Positions 17,473 through 27,924 of a stretch of 64,000 nt of DNA are shown here, one piece after another (the stretch's first letter is position 1; each line of letters begins with the position of its first letter). The position numbers and the translations under genes were made by a program. The stretch spans positions 3,403 through 67,402 of the forward strand of contig CAZAIB010000021.1 of the NCBI GenBank assembly GCA_964485095.1. Reading direction: 5' to 3'. This DNA comes from CAYNWT01 sp964485095. Lineage in GTDB: Bacteria; Planctomycetota; Planctomycetia; Planctomycetales; Planctomycetaceae. The notes beneath the pieces were generated by a model. That model was not told the origin of the DNA. It made no database searches and saw only the letters and a list, made by a program, of their open reading frames with translations.

Positions 17473-18246
17473 GTGTCCAAAACAACAGCGTTTGCCGACA
17501 TCGCCGAAGCCGCCGCACGCAAAGGTGGCGAGGTTCTTCACGACTGGTCCGAAAGATTCACAGTCAGCGAAAAGAGCCGCGCGAACCTGGTGACGGAAGC
17601 TGACTTCGCTTCGCAGGAAGCGATTCACTCGCTCATCAAGGAAGCGTTCCCCGACCACGGATTCCTGGGCGAAGAGGGCTTGTCAGAAAACGACGACTCT
17701 GAATTTTGCTGGGTCATCGATCCACTGGATGGAACATCCAACTACGTGCACGGCTTCCCCTACTACTGCGTCTCCATCGCGCTTGAACACAAAGGTGAAC
17801 TGATCGTTGGCGTCATCTACGATCCCAATCGCAACGAACTATTCCGCGCGGCCGCTGATGAACCGACAACCTGTAACGGCAAAGCAATTCAACCAAGCGC
17901 CGTCGCGACACTTCCAGAAACGTTCGCCGTCGCCAGCTTGCCCGTCGGAGCCGGACCTGAGAACCCCGCGATGGCCAGATTCATGAACGCGATCCCGCAC
18001 GTTCAAACCGTCCAGCGCACCGGTTCCGCCGCACTGAATCTCGCGTACGTTGCCTGCGGACGAATCGACGCGTACTGGTCGACCAGTCTCAAACCCTGGG
18101 ATGTCGCCGCCGGCGCGTTTATCGTCAACCGCGCCGGAGGACGGGCCACAGACATGCTGGGGGAACCGATTGACATTCGCGTGCCCAGCCTGCTGGCGTC
18201 GAATGGATCTGCGATTCACGCAGGAATGGTGGGCGTGTTGTCTTAA
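17473..18246 (+). CDS. Inositol monophosphatase family protein
   Basis: 257 residues starting with GTG (17473). It has the two metal-binding signatures of the family: WVIDPLDGTSNYVHGFP (about residues 84-100) and, near the C-terminus, WDVAAGAFIVNRAGG. The upstream FLGEEGL supplies the first catalytic Glu pair. Members are Mg2+-dependent phosphatases acting on inositol-1-phosphate, histidinol phosphate (HisN type), 3'-phosphoadenosine 5'-phosphate or fructose-1,6-bisphosphate. Sequence alone does not decide the substrate. hisA and hisH occur elsewhere in the window (50775-52134), but distance gives no direct support for HisN. Soluble cytoplasmic enzyme. Confidence 0.9.
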   Translation: MSKTTAFADIAEAAARKGGEVLHDWSERFTVSEKSRANLVTEADFASQEAIHSLIKEAFPDHGFLGEEGLSENDDSEFCWVIDPLDGTSNYVHGFPYYCVSIALEHKGELIVGVIYDPNRNELFRAAADEPTTCNGKAIQPSAVATLPETFAVASLPVGAGPENPAMARFMNAIPHVQTVQRTGSAALNLAYVACGRIDAYWSTSLKPWDVAAGAFIVNRAGGRATDMLGEPIDIRVPSLLASNGSAIHAGMVGVLS

Positions 18247-18410
18247 AGCAACGCTCGCAGGCGTTTCCTTCGCAACCATCGACCGTTCCAGCGACCGGGA
18301 TTGCCGTTTTTCTTTTCCTCCGGCGCCCCAAACGCCTAAAATAAGGGCTCTCTGTTTGCCCCTTCTTTTGGCCGCACTCCATCACGTCCCGCGGCCCGGA
18401 CATCCGAACA

Positions 18411-21400
18411 ATGTTCAGAGTGATAACAACTCTCCGCGAGTCGTTACCGCGCCCGATTTGCGTTTGCCATTGGGCAATGCTTCTCGGCGTGGCTCTCGTT
18501 GCCCATGTGGCGGCTCAGGAAACGCAGGAGCCTGACCAGGGTGAGACTCAGAAAGAAGGCTACTACCACCGAACGGCCGATGGCTTTCTCATCCCACTGT
18601 CGTCACTTGGTGTCGAAGACGGCGAAGTCGAGAAGCTTATCCGCGGCAAGCAGGCTGACACTCCGCCCCAGTACGTCATCTCGGCCGCTTCGTTAAAAGG
18701 CCGAATCGAGGGCAACCTCGCCTACATCGACGCAACTCTTTCTATTCAACTTAACGTCGAAGAAGGACGCTGGATCTCGGTCCCCGTCGCGATGAACGAA
18801 GGAAAGTTGGCGGACAAGTGGACGTACAACGGCGACGGCAAAGCTGTGTTCGACCGGAAGCGAACAACGGAATCCGGGATTCGCCATTGGTTTTTCCAGG
18901 GTAGCGGCAAACACGAACTCACCCTGCCGCTTATCGTTCCGGTTCGCGAACCCCAACACCTGAGACACACGTTGCGACTTCGTCTGCCCGACGCCGCGGC
19001 AACCCGACTTTCGCTCAAAGTCCCCGCTGGCAACATCACCGTCCAACCTCCCAAAGGCGCAGGGCTAAGAACCTCCCGCGCGGAGAGTGGAACGCAAATC
19101 GACCTTTGGGGACTCGGAACCCAATTCAGCCTGGAATGGGATGTTCGCCCGGACGTTGTGAACTCGCGCCCCGTACTCCGTTCGCTTACCGACCTAACCG
19201 CCAACCTGGCAACCGACCCGTTCTCAATTACAGCGACGCAAACGCTGGTCATGCAGCAAGGCTCACTCAGCACCATCGACATCAGCCTGCCGGCGGGGAT
19301 GGTTGTCCGAAACACTGAACCTCAACAAATCGACCCCACCGGCCGCGTAAGCCTGGTGGAAGCGGACGAAGAACCCGGCAAGGTTCGTGTCACATTCGCC
19401 GAACCGCTGACCGATCGAGTTGAACTGACATGGTCCCTGGCTGCCGAAGATTCCGAAGTCGCACGGCGGTGGAAGTTCACAGGTTTCTTAGTCGCGAATG
19501 CTCAGGAACAAACCACGAAGCTGGAACTGACTCCCCCCGAAGGCGTGGCGGTTCAACCAGTGAAGTCCGTAGGCGTTCAAAATGTACGAGCCAACCGATC
19601 GGACCAGCGCACAACCAGGTGCCGGCTGCTTAGCCCGGAATCCGAATTCACGGTCGAACTCCGCGACGTAGAACCATTCTACACCATCACACCGCGCACC
19701 GTTTTGTATTTCTCAGAAGACCAGGCGCGGATTGAGTCTCGGTTCCGAGTTCGCGTTCTGCGCGGTTCGGTTCAGGAACTCAAACTGGTGTGGCCGGGAA
19801 TCCGAAACGAAGACTGGAAGTTGCTGCCAAGCCCACCCACCGAGAACCTGGCAGACTGGACCAGTTCAGAACTCGCCGACGACGAATCTCTGAGGTTGAA
19901 CCTTCTGACTCGCATGGCCGGAACATTCGAAGTCAGCGTCGGTGCGGTTCGCACTTTGACAAACCCCGAAGGTTTTTCCGTCTCACTACCCGGCATCGTC
20001 TCTGAAACTCGCCAGCCAACCACGGTCGTCCTGGCGACGGACTCAAATGTCGATGTCGAATTCACCGACGGCGAAAAAACCGTCAGTGCCCCCATCCCCT
20101 TTGATGCGAGGATGGTCGAAGACTTCGAACAGTCAACGACAATCCTGCAGAACCGGGCTCTGCTGGTCAGGTCCGATCTGAAACACTTCACGGCGCAACT
20201 TCGAACCCGACAACGCGAGGTCACAACATCAACAGCAGTCGTGCTGGACGTGAAGGAAGAAGCAATCAATGTTGAGGAGACTCTCAACTACCAACTGGAC
20301 TTTGACCACATCGCCGAACTCCGTTTCACAATTCCGGAAGGCATCGACGCCTCAGTCGCGCTTGAGGACGGAACCGCATTGCGAAGACTGGCGGTCGGCC
20401 CAAACACCAGCCGCTTCGCGCTACCGGAACCGATGACGGGTAATTTCGAAGTACAGATTCGGTATCGAGTTCCGTTCCTCGCCGAAGACTCGACGGCAGA
20501 AATCCCGATCATTCTGAGTGCGGACAGTCCGAACGCAGACTTGCGGGTCGGCGTGAAACCGGGAGCCAAACGGAAAGTCACGCCTATCGGCAAATGGAAA
20601 CCAGTCTTCTCTCGACAACTTGAAGCTGAGTGGATTGCTGATCAACCCACGGACGCGTTGGCACTTAAGCTTGATAGTCCACTGTCTGGCACAGCACGAC
20701 AATTCGCCGTCACTCGTGCCTTGGTTCAATCGAAGGTCACCGGCTCTGAAGTAAAAGGGCGTGTAAGCTTTGTGCTCCGCGGACAGTTCCTTCAGCAAAC
20801 GCTTAGCGTTCCTGAAAGCACTCGCATCTACACCGTCAGTTGGAATGGCGTGCCCCTGCCCCGACAACAATGGAATGTCGATCGACTGGTCGGAACGGAG
20901 ATTCTGACCGTCACCCAGCGACAGCTTGGCGGTTCCGGAATTCTGGCCATCGATTTCGGAAGTTCGGCCCCTCAGCTTTCATGGTCCAGGCGTCTGACAG
21001 CCTCGTGCCCCACGATGCCTGACGACACTCCCGTCGATGACGTTATCTGGCAGGTGATTCTGCCCAGCGGAGAACACCTTTCCGGGTTCGACAAGATTGG
21101 GACTCCGTGTTTCGAGTGGTCGTTTGGCAGCTTTGGCTGGTCACGTCAGCCTACCGAAGAGTTCGAAGACCTGAGTCTTTGGTTGCGGCAGGGGACAAGT
21201 CGCGATTCGCGAACCGTACAAGCTGTTGCGGGGAACGCATTCGCGTTCCAATTGCCTTCACTTAAATCGGGGCTTCGTTTGAGCACCGTCGATCAGTCGT
21301 TCGTGTTGCTGTTCGGTTCCGGCGTTGCCTTCCTTGCCGCGTTCGCCTTGATTCGGTTTTCACCTCGACGGTTCGCAATCGCAATTCCGATCGCGGGCGT

Positions 21401-21623
21401 GCTAATTTCTGTCTTGTCTATCCGATATGCACCAGCCATCAAGCTGTTGCTACAGCCGGCCGTGCTTGGACTTGCCCTGGCCGCCATCGCCCACCGGATT
21501 GATCGCAAACGCTATCGCCGCGGCTATGGCACCTACAGTATGGAACAGAAACCGACGGTCGCGATTTCGACGGAACCCGTTACCGCCTCACACGCGGTCG
21601 TCGCACCGGGGAGTTCGCAATGA
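18411..21623 (+). CDS. Giant secreted protein of unknown function, membrane-anchored at the C-terminus
   Basis: 1070 residues. A signal peptide (hydrophobic stretch near residues 18-37, ending HVAAQETQ) is followed by some 900 residues of beta-rich sequence with many alternating hydrophobic strands and PAG/PEG turns (for example LSLKVPAGNITVQPPKG, FTIPEGIDASVALEDG). The C-terminal part has two or three membrane segments (about 960-1035) and a short basic tail. I recognise no named domain. The stop overlaps the start of the next gene by four bases (ATGA), so the two giant proteins are translationally coupled and probably act together in the envelope. Confidence 0.85.
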   Translation: MFRVITTLRESLPRPICVCHWAMLLGVALVAHVAAQETQEPDQGETQKEGYYHRTADGFLIPLSSLGVEDGEVEKLIRGKQADTPPQYVISAASLKGRIEGNLAYIDATLSIQLNVEEGRWISVPVAMNEGKLADKWTYNGDGKAVFDRKRTTESGIRHWFFQGSGKHELTLPLIVPVREPQHLRHTLRLRLPDAAATRLSLKVPAGNITVQPPKGAGLRTSRAESGTQIDLWGLGTQFSLEWDVRPDVVNSRPVLRSLTDLTANLATDPFSITATQTLVMQQGSLSTIDISLPAGMVVRNTEPQQIDPTGRVSLVEADEEPGKVRVTFAEPLTDRVELTWSLAAEDSEVARRWKFTGFLVANAQEQTTKLELTPPEGVAVQPVKSVGVQNVRANRSDQRTTRCRLLSPESEFTVELRDVEPFYTITPRTVLYFSEDQARIESRFRVRVLRGSVQELKLVWPGIRNEDWKLLPSPPTENLADWTSSELADDESLRLNLLTRMAGTFEVSVGAVRTLTNPEGFSVSLPGIVSETRQPTTVVLATDSNVDVEFTDGEKTVSAPIPFDARMVEDFEQSTTILQNRALLVRSDLKHFTAQLRTRQREVTTSTAVVLDVKEEAINVEETLNYQLDFDHIAELRFTIPEGIDASVALEDGTALRRLAVGPNTSRFALPEPMTGNFEVQIRYRVPFLAEDSTAEIPIILSADSPNADLRVGVKPGAKRKVTPIGKWKPVFSRQLEAEWIADQPTDALALKLDSPLSGTARQFAVTRALVQSKVTGSEVKGRVSFVLRGQFLQQTLSVPESTRIYTVSWNGVPLPRQQWNVDRLVGTEILTVTQRQLGGSGILAIDFGSSAPQLSWSRRLTASCPTMPDDTPVDDVIWQVILPSGEHLSGFDKIGTPCFEWSFGSFGWSRQPTEEFEDLSLWLRQGTSRDSRTVQAVAGNAFAFQLPSLKSGLRLSTVDQSFVLLFGSGVAFLAAFALIRFSPRRFAIAIPIAGVLISVLSIRYAPAIKLLLQPAVLGLALAAIAHRIDRKRYRRGYGTYSMEQKPTVAISTEPVTASHAVVAPGSSQ

Positions 21624-24600
21624 CGCGGCAACTGGCGTTGTCATTGCTTTCGCTGGTGCTGCTAATGCCTTGCGCTGAAGGCCAGGAACAGCCACTTCGG
21701 CTGGAGCGACTGAAGGTCAACTCAGACCAGCTCCGCACTCTTATTGACACCAGTAGCCTGGTTCCAATCGACAGTGACGAACTCAACCGCCGGCTGAGGC
21801 AAGCACAAGCAGCCATCGCGCCACCTTCAACATTCATCCCGGATCGGATCAGCTACACAGCCCGTCTTCTAACAACCGGAGAATTGGAAGGAACACTGGA
21901 CGCGACGGTCGCAGCGAACCCGAGCAAACAGTCAAAGACTCTGCTTCTTGGCAAGCCGCAGTTCAGTACATTCCAGCTCACCAAACCGACCACATGGGGT
22001 ATGACCACTGATGGCAATGCCATGGTTCTGGTAGATCCTGAACAGGAAAGTCTCCGGGGCAATTGGAAGCTGGACGGCAGACAACGCGTTTGGGGAACTG
22101 AGTTTGTTCTGCACCCACTAACAGCGCTCGCCAGCGAACTCACACTCACACTGCCAGCCGGGCACCGACTGCAATCCAATGCGGTTATCGTCAACCCGCC
22201 TGCCGATCATCAGAATGAAACAAAGTGGCGCGTTGTCCTGGACGGCAACGCGCCCGTCCGCCTCAACGTAGTGGCATCGCCACGATCGGTCGCACCGGAA
22301 GGGGCACGAGTTGAAGTCAACACGACCTGGACTCTCCGCGCGGACAGCACGACGTTCCGGTCAGAGTACCTTCTGCAGTGCCCGGCCCCGATTGATGAGT
22401 TCTCCATCCGAATTCCTGACGGCGGAACGGTGGAATCCGTTTCCTACGGGGATGGCACAGTGCTCCCGATTGAACTCTCCCGAACCGACTCGGGCCTGCT
22501 GCTCCGAGTGAAACTTCCTGAGAAGCTACAAGGCGCCAGCCGGCCATTCATCCTCTCCGCGACCGCCGCGCCGGTTGCCGGAAAGGTGTGGTCTGTTCCG
22601 TCACTGGCAGTCGTTGCATGTCGAACCGCAGGCGGCAAAGCTGTTGCTGCGACTGTGCATCGAGTAAAACATCGCCTGCGGATCGAATCACCGCTGGAAC
22701 TCCAGCAGTTAGATCTGGCAGGTCACGAACAAACCGATAGCGTTTTTGACCTGGATGGAACCCAAACGATTTCGTTGACGCGGATCTTTGCGAATAGCAA
22801 CGCGACCCTGCGTGTGAGCCAGGCACAACGATCACGCCAGTACCAAATCGCGACACGCATAGAACCAGAATCCGGAGTCTGGAAACACAAGAGCGTCCTG
22901 GTATCCGACACCCTGTTACCTGGTGAGGTCAGGCTCTCGCTGCCGCAGGGCTTTACCGTTCAGGAAGTGAGCGTTGGTACCGACAAAACTCCGTGCGACT
23001 TTCGAATCGAAGGCACCGCAGCCGCACCGTTGGTCCGCGCGTTCCTGCCACCAATTGGTAGCAGCATGCTGGAGCTCATCGGACACACCAGAACCACGCC
23101 AAAGACAGCCATCGCAACCGTGGACGGCAAATTGACAACTCACGTGCTGGTTGTGCCCACAAACAGCCTGACCCAACCTGTGGATTCGCTCCCAACACTG
23201 CTGGCCGGACAGCTACCCACAGCGCTTCGAACAATGCTGCCAACAAACTTTCTTGACGCCGATAGCGCGATCGTTGAATCCAAACCTGGGACAACCATTG
23301 AACTAGCCGAACAGGCCCCCCTTGTTGATGCAACGTCGGAACCCGACCAGGACGCTGGCGCTGACGAAGCAACAAACACGCTTGTCCTGCCGGTCCAACT
23401 TACTTCGGTACTGCGTTCAGGTTCCGCCAGCGACACCCACACAGCCAGCGTGCTGACCGGCAACAACCCGACACTGGCATTCGAACTGGTCGAAGGCATC
23501 AGCATCACAGAAGTTCGGGTCAATCAGCGGAAGACGCGATTTAGCAGGACGAAATCCAGCGTCGTCGTACCTCTGGACACAACCGTCTCGCGAAACCTTG
23601 TTGAGGTCCGCTACGAATCTGCCACCACAAAGACCAGCTATCTAAAGCAAACACGCAGCATCCCGCTGCCGCAGTTTCGCGCCCAAAGCAGCCTGTCCTG
23701 GAACCTTACCCTTCCGTCCGGAACCCGACTGCTTGGGTACAACTCGCCGGACGCAACGACGAGATACTCCAATCCGTTACTAAACACACTGGGACCGCTG
23801 CACACGCAAACAACGCCTGAAGTAATCGCAGACGTCATGCTGCCCACGGTTCCAAAGTCACTGCAGATCACAACGCTCCAAACCAACGACATTACCACCT
23901 ACGCCTGGATTGGAACCGCCGCGGCACTGCTGGTCGGAATGATGATCGTGCGATTCAGCTCACCTGTCTGGCTGTGTGCGTTCGAAGGGCTCGTCGCTCT
24001 GTTGTGTTTTGTCTTGCCAGATCCGTTTGGCACGATTTGTGGAGGCTGCCTGCTGGGCGGACTTGTTGCTCTGGTTCTAGCCAACCTGGTGACTCGCAAC
24101 AGGCTACCAATTGCCAAACCACAGGGCTCACAGTTCACACTATCACCATCGCGTGTCGGCACACTACTACTCGCAGCCGGACTAAGCCTCGGGACAATCA
24201 CCGTGGCTCAGGATTTGGCAACCGAGACATTCAAGGTCTTCGAGGTCCAGGGACAGAAGACCGTCTACGTTGAGAAGTCGCTGTTGGATCGACTGGAAGC
24301 GTCAACCACCTCGCCAGCCCCAATGTTGCTTTTGCAACAGGCACACTACACGGTTGAGTATGCCGACGACGGCTACTCCGTGCACGCCATCATCAAAGCA
24401 ATCGTCCCCGAACCAGCCACCGACGTCACAGTCTCGCTGCCATTCGCCAACGCAAACGTCAACGAGTGCTGGGTTGATGGAACCTCGCGGGTGTTCCGAA
24501 AGCAGGGTGAGGAAATCCAGTTCCAGATTCCTTCCGTTGACCGAGACCCTGATTCCAGCGAACCACGCGAAGTCGTTCTGGAACTGGATCTCTTTCCAGC

Positions 24601-26959
24601 CGTCGTCGATAACAGCATTACACTCACACTTCCAGGAGCGACCGGTTCGACTTGCACGGTGAACGCTCCGGAAACCGTTGACATTCAACTGAACGGCGCC
24701 TCCGCGGAAGCTGGCAAACCTTACCCGGCCACTGATCGAATTCAGATCACCGCGGGCAACCTTGCTGAGAACGCCGAGGTTCCCACTACCGCACCAACGT
24801 TCCAAAACAAGTGCGTGGTGGAAGTTGGTTCTGGTGAGACATCCATCATCCACAGCCTCATCGTGACACCCGGGTCAGAACCGCTCGAACGGCTTGATCT
24901 GGCGTTGCCGCCAACACATCGGTTCCTGTCACTGACATCCAGTGTTCCTTCACGAGAAGAAATCTTCGCCGGAACACCAACAAGTTACATTGGAATCGAA
25001 TTCACGCAGCCGGTCATCGCCCCGGTCGAACTGACACTCAAACTGGTTGAAACCAACACGGCATTGGGAGCAGAACGCAGCATCCAGCTAATCCCACTGG
25101 TGCCAGGTTCGACTGGTGATGAGGTGACCATCGCCACCGCGCAGGGACTGAACCTGGATGACATCCGGACAACACCTTCCAACACGCTGAACTCTGAAAC
25201 CGTGGCACTCGTGTCGACCGTAGGACCAACGACATTCAAAATCGATGCAGCAACGCGAGTTCAATTCAGCCTTTCCAACCCGCCCGCCACACGTGAAGTC
25301 TGGCTGGATCAGACTGTTCAAATCGGTGCCGAAGAAGTGGACTACTCAATGGAGGCTGAACTTCGCATCATCAACGGGCCAGTATTCGCTCATACACTGA
25401 CAGTACCGCAGGAACTTCAGATTGACACGATTGTCGTCCGAGAGAACGGCGTCGATCGACTCGCCCGCTACCAACAAGCCGGCAACGAACTGCTGTTACT
25501 TCTGGAAGGTCGAACCTCTGGCGTTCAGGACATACAGGTCCAGGGCCGAATCTCCCGCAGCATTGATTCGCTGACAGCGATCCCTGAGATCAAAATCGCC
25601 GACGCCAGCACTCGGGAATCAACACTCGTCATCCGCAAAGCCACATCCCTGGACGTCACCCTTGAGAACCGAGACGGCGTTCCATTCGTCGTCCGCCCCG
25701 ACAGCGCGTCAACGGATTCGCTGGCCGAGGGCGAAGCCACGTTTCAGTTGCTCGAATCCACCCAGCTACCACTCATTCGAACGCACCCAAAACAACCCGA
25801 ACAGGTGACTGCAGTCTGTTTCCTTAAACGAGCGGCAGATCTTAGCGAGCCAGACTACAAGTGGATCTATCGTGTGGAGGGCAACAGATCCGAAGTGCTT
25901 ATCGATCTCAATGGCGGTACGCTGGAACCGGCAGCTGAAGACGAGGCCACTGCGGTTCTATCCGGCACAGATTCCAGAATCACGTTTTCCGAAACCGGAC
26001 CTCGGACGTTCGCCGTAACATTTAGCGGCGTTCCAGGTGGTGTGCCCCAAATTGATTGGAAAACCAATGTGCAGACAACAACGTACCTCGCGATTCCACT
26101 AGAGTTTGAGTCGGTAGTCACCGGCGCTAGGGAAGTTAGCGACGGGACACTACCCGACTGGGCAATTCCAGAGGTCACGCAGGGCATCCGTTTGTTTTCC
26201 TGCACCAACGACGAATGGAGTGTCGAATCAGCCCCTAGGGCAACAGCCTCACAAACAAGTGGCGCCCCCGCAGCGTTTGTCGAAACGACGATTTGGCAGG
26301 ACCGCGACACAACGTCCGGTGTAACAACCGTCGTGCCGGGGGCGGGTGGTCAGCAACTGCTGGTGAATATTCCCGAAGGAGTATCCATTACTTCTGTCGA
26401 ACTGGAAGATCGACTCTATAAGGAAGGCAGCGACGGCAGCAGTTTGCGCGTCCCCACCACCGATGTTGGGTACGTGACGCTCCGGTGGAAAGCTCTAGGT
26501 CGCTCAGGCGACTTCGAACTCCCCTTTCCGGATCTGCTGGATGGAGAAGCGTTTTTTGCCATGCCCGATGCCAGCATGAACGTGGGTCAGGAAGCAACAG
26601 CCGTCACAAGTTTAGAATACATGGCTCAGCGGCCGGCTGTGCTTGCAGACGTACCGGTTCCCTCCGGACATTCCAACGTTGCATCAGTCTTCTTCCGATC
26701 GCCGGCCTCATACAGCCCGCAGGTCAGCCTGAATTCTGCGGCAGCCGCGACTCCCGGAATCGGTACTGGCTTCATCGCGGGGCTTCTGGTTTTCTGCTTG
26801 TCCCTGACCACACAGTATGTCCGAACCGGCGTCAGGGCCGCCCTGATCCTTGGGAGCCTTGGCGGGCTTCTGGTGCTAACGTCCACCTACCCACCAGCAG
26901 GCTATGCACTGCTGGTGGCCGCACCATTTATCTGGTGGAAGGTTCCGCACAGCGTGTAG
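21620..26959 (+). CDS. Giant secreted/membrane protein with two signal-peptide-like halves, unknown function
   Basis: 1779 residues. It begins with a signal peptide (LALSLLSLVLLMPCAEGQEQ). The first half, about 740 residues of beta-rich sequence, ends in a group of membrane segments (about residues 763-830). A second segment that looks like a signal peptide (GTLLLAAGLSLGTITVAQD, about 846-865) follows, and a second beta-rich half resembling the first in style ends in another membrane group (about 1713-1779). The protein looks like two ancestral secreted proteins fused end to end. The openings of the halves are alike (LDRLEAS / LNRRLRQA regions, then a strand-rich block). No enzymatic motif is seen. 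It is coupled to the preceding gene by ATGA overlap. Confidence 0.85.
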   Translation: MTRQLALSLLSLVLLMPCAEGQEQPLRLERLKVNSDQLRTLIDTSSLVPIDSDELNRRLRQAQAAIAPPSTFIPDRISYTARLLTTGELEGTLDATVAANPSKQSKTLLLGKPQFSTFQLTKPTTWGMTTDGNAMVLVDPEQESLRGNWKLDGRQRVWGTEFVLHPLTALASELTLTLPAGHRLQSNAVIVNPPADHQNETKWRVVLDGNAPVRLNVVASPRSVAPEGARVEVNTTWTLRADSTTFRSEYLLQCPAPIDEFSIRIPDGGTVESVSYGDGTVLPIELSRTDSGLLLRVKLPEKLQGASRPFILSATAAPVAGKVWSVPSLAVVACRTAGGKAVAATVHRVKHRLRIESPLELQQLDLAGHEQTDSVFDLDGTQTISLTRIFANSNATLRVSQAQRSRQYQIATRIEPESGVWKHKSVLVSDTLLPGEVRLSLPQGFTVQEVSVGTDKTPCDFRIEGTAAAPLVRAFLPPIGSSMLELIGHTRTTPKTAIATVDGKLTTHVLVVPTNSLTQPVDSLPTLLAGQLPTALRTMLPTNFLDADSAIVESKPGTTIELAEQAPLVDATSEPDQDAGADEATNTLVLPVQLTSVLRSGSASDTHTASVLTGNNPTLAFELVEGISITEVRVNQRKTRFSRTKSSVVVPLDTTVSRNLVEVRYESATTKTSYLKQTRSIPLPQFRAQSSLSWNLTLPSGTRLLGYNSPDATTRYSNPLLNTLGPLHTQTTPEVIADVMLPTVPKSLQITTLQTNDITTYAWIGTAAALLVGMMIVRFSSPVWLCAFEGLVALLCFVLPDPFGTICGGCLLGGLVALVLANLVTRNRLPIAKPQGSQFTLSPSRVGTLLLAAGLSLGTITVAQDLATETFKVFEVQGQKTVYVEKSLLDRLEASTTSPAPMLLLQQAHYTVEYADDGYSVHAIIKAIVPEPATDVTVSLPFANANVNECWVDGTSRVFRKQGEEIQFQIPSVDRDPDSSEPREVVLELDLFPAVVDNSITLTLPGATGSTCTVNAPETVDIQLNGASAEAGKPYPATDRIQITAGNLAENAEVPTTAPTFQNKCVVEVGSGETSIIHSLIVTPGSEPLERLDLALPPTHRFLSLTSSVPSREEIFAGTPTSYIGIEFTQPVIAPVELTLKLVETNTALGAERSIQLIPLVPGSTGDEVTIATAQGLNLDDIRTTPSNTLNSETVALVSTVGPTTFKIDAATRVQFSLSNPPATREVWLDQTVQIGAEEVDYSMEAELRIINGPVFAHTLTVPQELQIDTIVVRENGVDRLARYQQAGNELLLLLEGRTSGVQDIQVQGRISRSIDSLTAIPEIKIADASTRESTLVIRKATSLDVTLENRDGVPFVVRPDSASTDSLAEGEATFQLLESTQLPLIRTHPKQPEQVTAVCFLKRAADLSEPDYKWIYRVEGNRSEVLIDLNGGTLEPAAEDEATAVLSGTDSRITFSETGPRTFAVTFSGVPGGVPQIDWKTNVQTTTYLAIPLEFESVVTGAREVSDGTLPDWAIPEVTQGIRLFSCTNDEWSVESAPRATASQTSGAPAAFVETTIWQDRDTTSGVTTVVPGAGGQQLLVNIPEGVSITSVELEDRLYKEGSDGSSLRVPTTDVGYVTLRWKALGRSGDFELPFPDLLDGEAFFAMPDASMNVGQEATAVTSLEYMAQRPAVLADVPVPSGHSNVASVFFRSPASYSPQVSLNSAAAATPGIGTGFIAGLLVFCLSLTTQYVRTGVRAALILGSLGGLLVLTSTYPPAGYALLVAAPFIWWKVPHSV

Positions 26960-27069
26960 AGCACTGACTGACTCAGTACGGTATCGACGCCCTCGGAACG
27001 CACTGATAGACTCCCAGGCGGCTAGTCGTCTGACCCACGAAGTTCATCGATCCCAAACTGCTAAATACT

Positions 27070-27870
27070 ATGGATGAGTTGTTAAAGGCGCTTGTACTTG
27101 GAGTCATCCAGGGTTTCACCGAGTTTCTTCCGGTCAGCAGCAGCGGACATCTTGAAATCGGAAAAGCCCTGCTGGGCACGAACCTCGATGCCGACGAAAG
27201 CATGCTCATGACAGTCGTCCTGCACGCGGCCACGGCGCTCAGCACGGTTGTCGTCTTCTGGAAAGACATCAAAGAGATTCTGGCTGGCGTTTTTGAATTC
27301 AAACGCAACGAACACACGGAGTTCGTTGCGAAGATTGTCTTGTCTATGATCCCGGCGGCGATTGTCGGAGTCGTGTTCAAAGATCAGATCGAGAGTTTCT
27401 TCAGCGGGAACCTTATGCTTGTTGGGGCCATGCTTGTCCTCACCGGCGCACTACTGCTGCTTGCCGGTCGATCAAAGAACACAACAAAGTCTGTCGGGTT
27501 CGTCGAAGCGATTATTGTCGGAGTCGCTCAGGCAATCGCCATCCTACCAGGCGTTTCGCGATCCGGAGCCACCATTGCCACGTCAGTACTCCTGGGCGTT
27601 GATCGAACCCGAGCCGCTCGGTTCTCATTCCTGATGGTCGTGCCACTGATCATGGGTAAGATCGCCAAAGACATACTGGATGGCGAATTCACAGCCGGAG
27701 ACGTATCAATCCCTTCTCTGGCAGTTGGATTCATCGCGGCGTTTGTCACCGGACTCTTCGCGTGCAAGTGGATGATCGCACTGGTCAAGAACTGCCAACT
27801 ATGGTGGTTTGCCATCTACTGCTTCATTGTCGGAGCAATCGCAATGGGATCAGTAGCTCTTGCCGGGTGA
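27070..27870 (+). CDS. uppP: Undecaprenyl-diphosphatase (UppP/BacA)
   Basis: 266 residues, the normal length. Both family signatures are present: GVIQGFTEFLPVSSSGHLEIG near the N-terminus and ILPGVSRSGATIATS near residue 158, which supply the catalytic Glu, Ser and Arg residues of BacA-type phosphatases. Multiple membrane segments run through the protein. It dephosphorylates undecaprenyl pyrophosphate at the inner membrane to recycle the carrier for peptidoglycan and other surface glycans, and confers bacitracin tolerance when overproduced in other bacteria. It converges with the long operon ending at 27925; the 54-bp gap shows no clear terminator. Confidence 0.95.
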   Translation: MDELLKALVLGVIQGFTEFLPVSSSGHLEIGKALLGTNLDADESMLMTVVLHAATALSTVVVFWKDIKEILAGVFEFKRNEHTEFVAKIVLSMIPAAIVGVVFKDQIESFFSGNLMLVGAMLVLTGALLLLAGRSKNTTKSVGFVEAIIVGVAQAIAILPGVSRSGATIATSVLLGVDRTRAARFSFLMVVPLIMGKIAKDILDGEFTAGDVSIPSLAVGFIAAFVTGLFACKWMIALVKNCQLWWFAIYCFIVGAIAMGSVALAG

Positions 27871-27924
27871 ACCAAAACGGTTCCAGACAACCGTCAGACA
27901 ATCCGCCAAATGATCAATCGGCCG

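Noticed and set aside
26960..27069. Hairpin ACTGA-CTGAC-TCAGT after the giant protein gene
   Set aside because: Only a 5-bp stem, no GC-rich part and no T-tract, so not a credible terminator.
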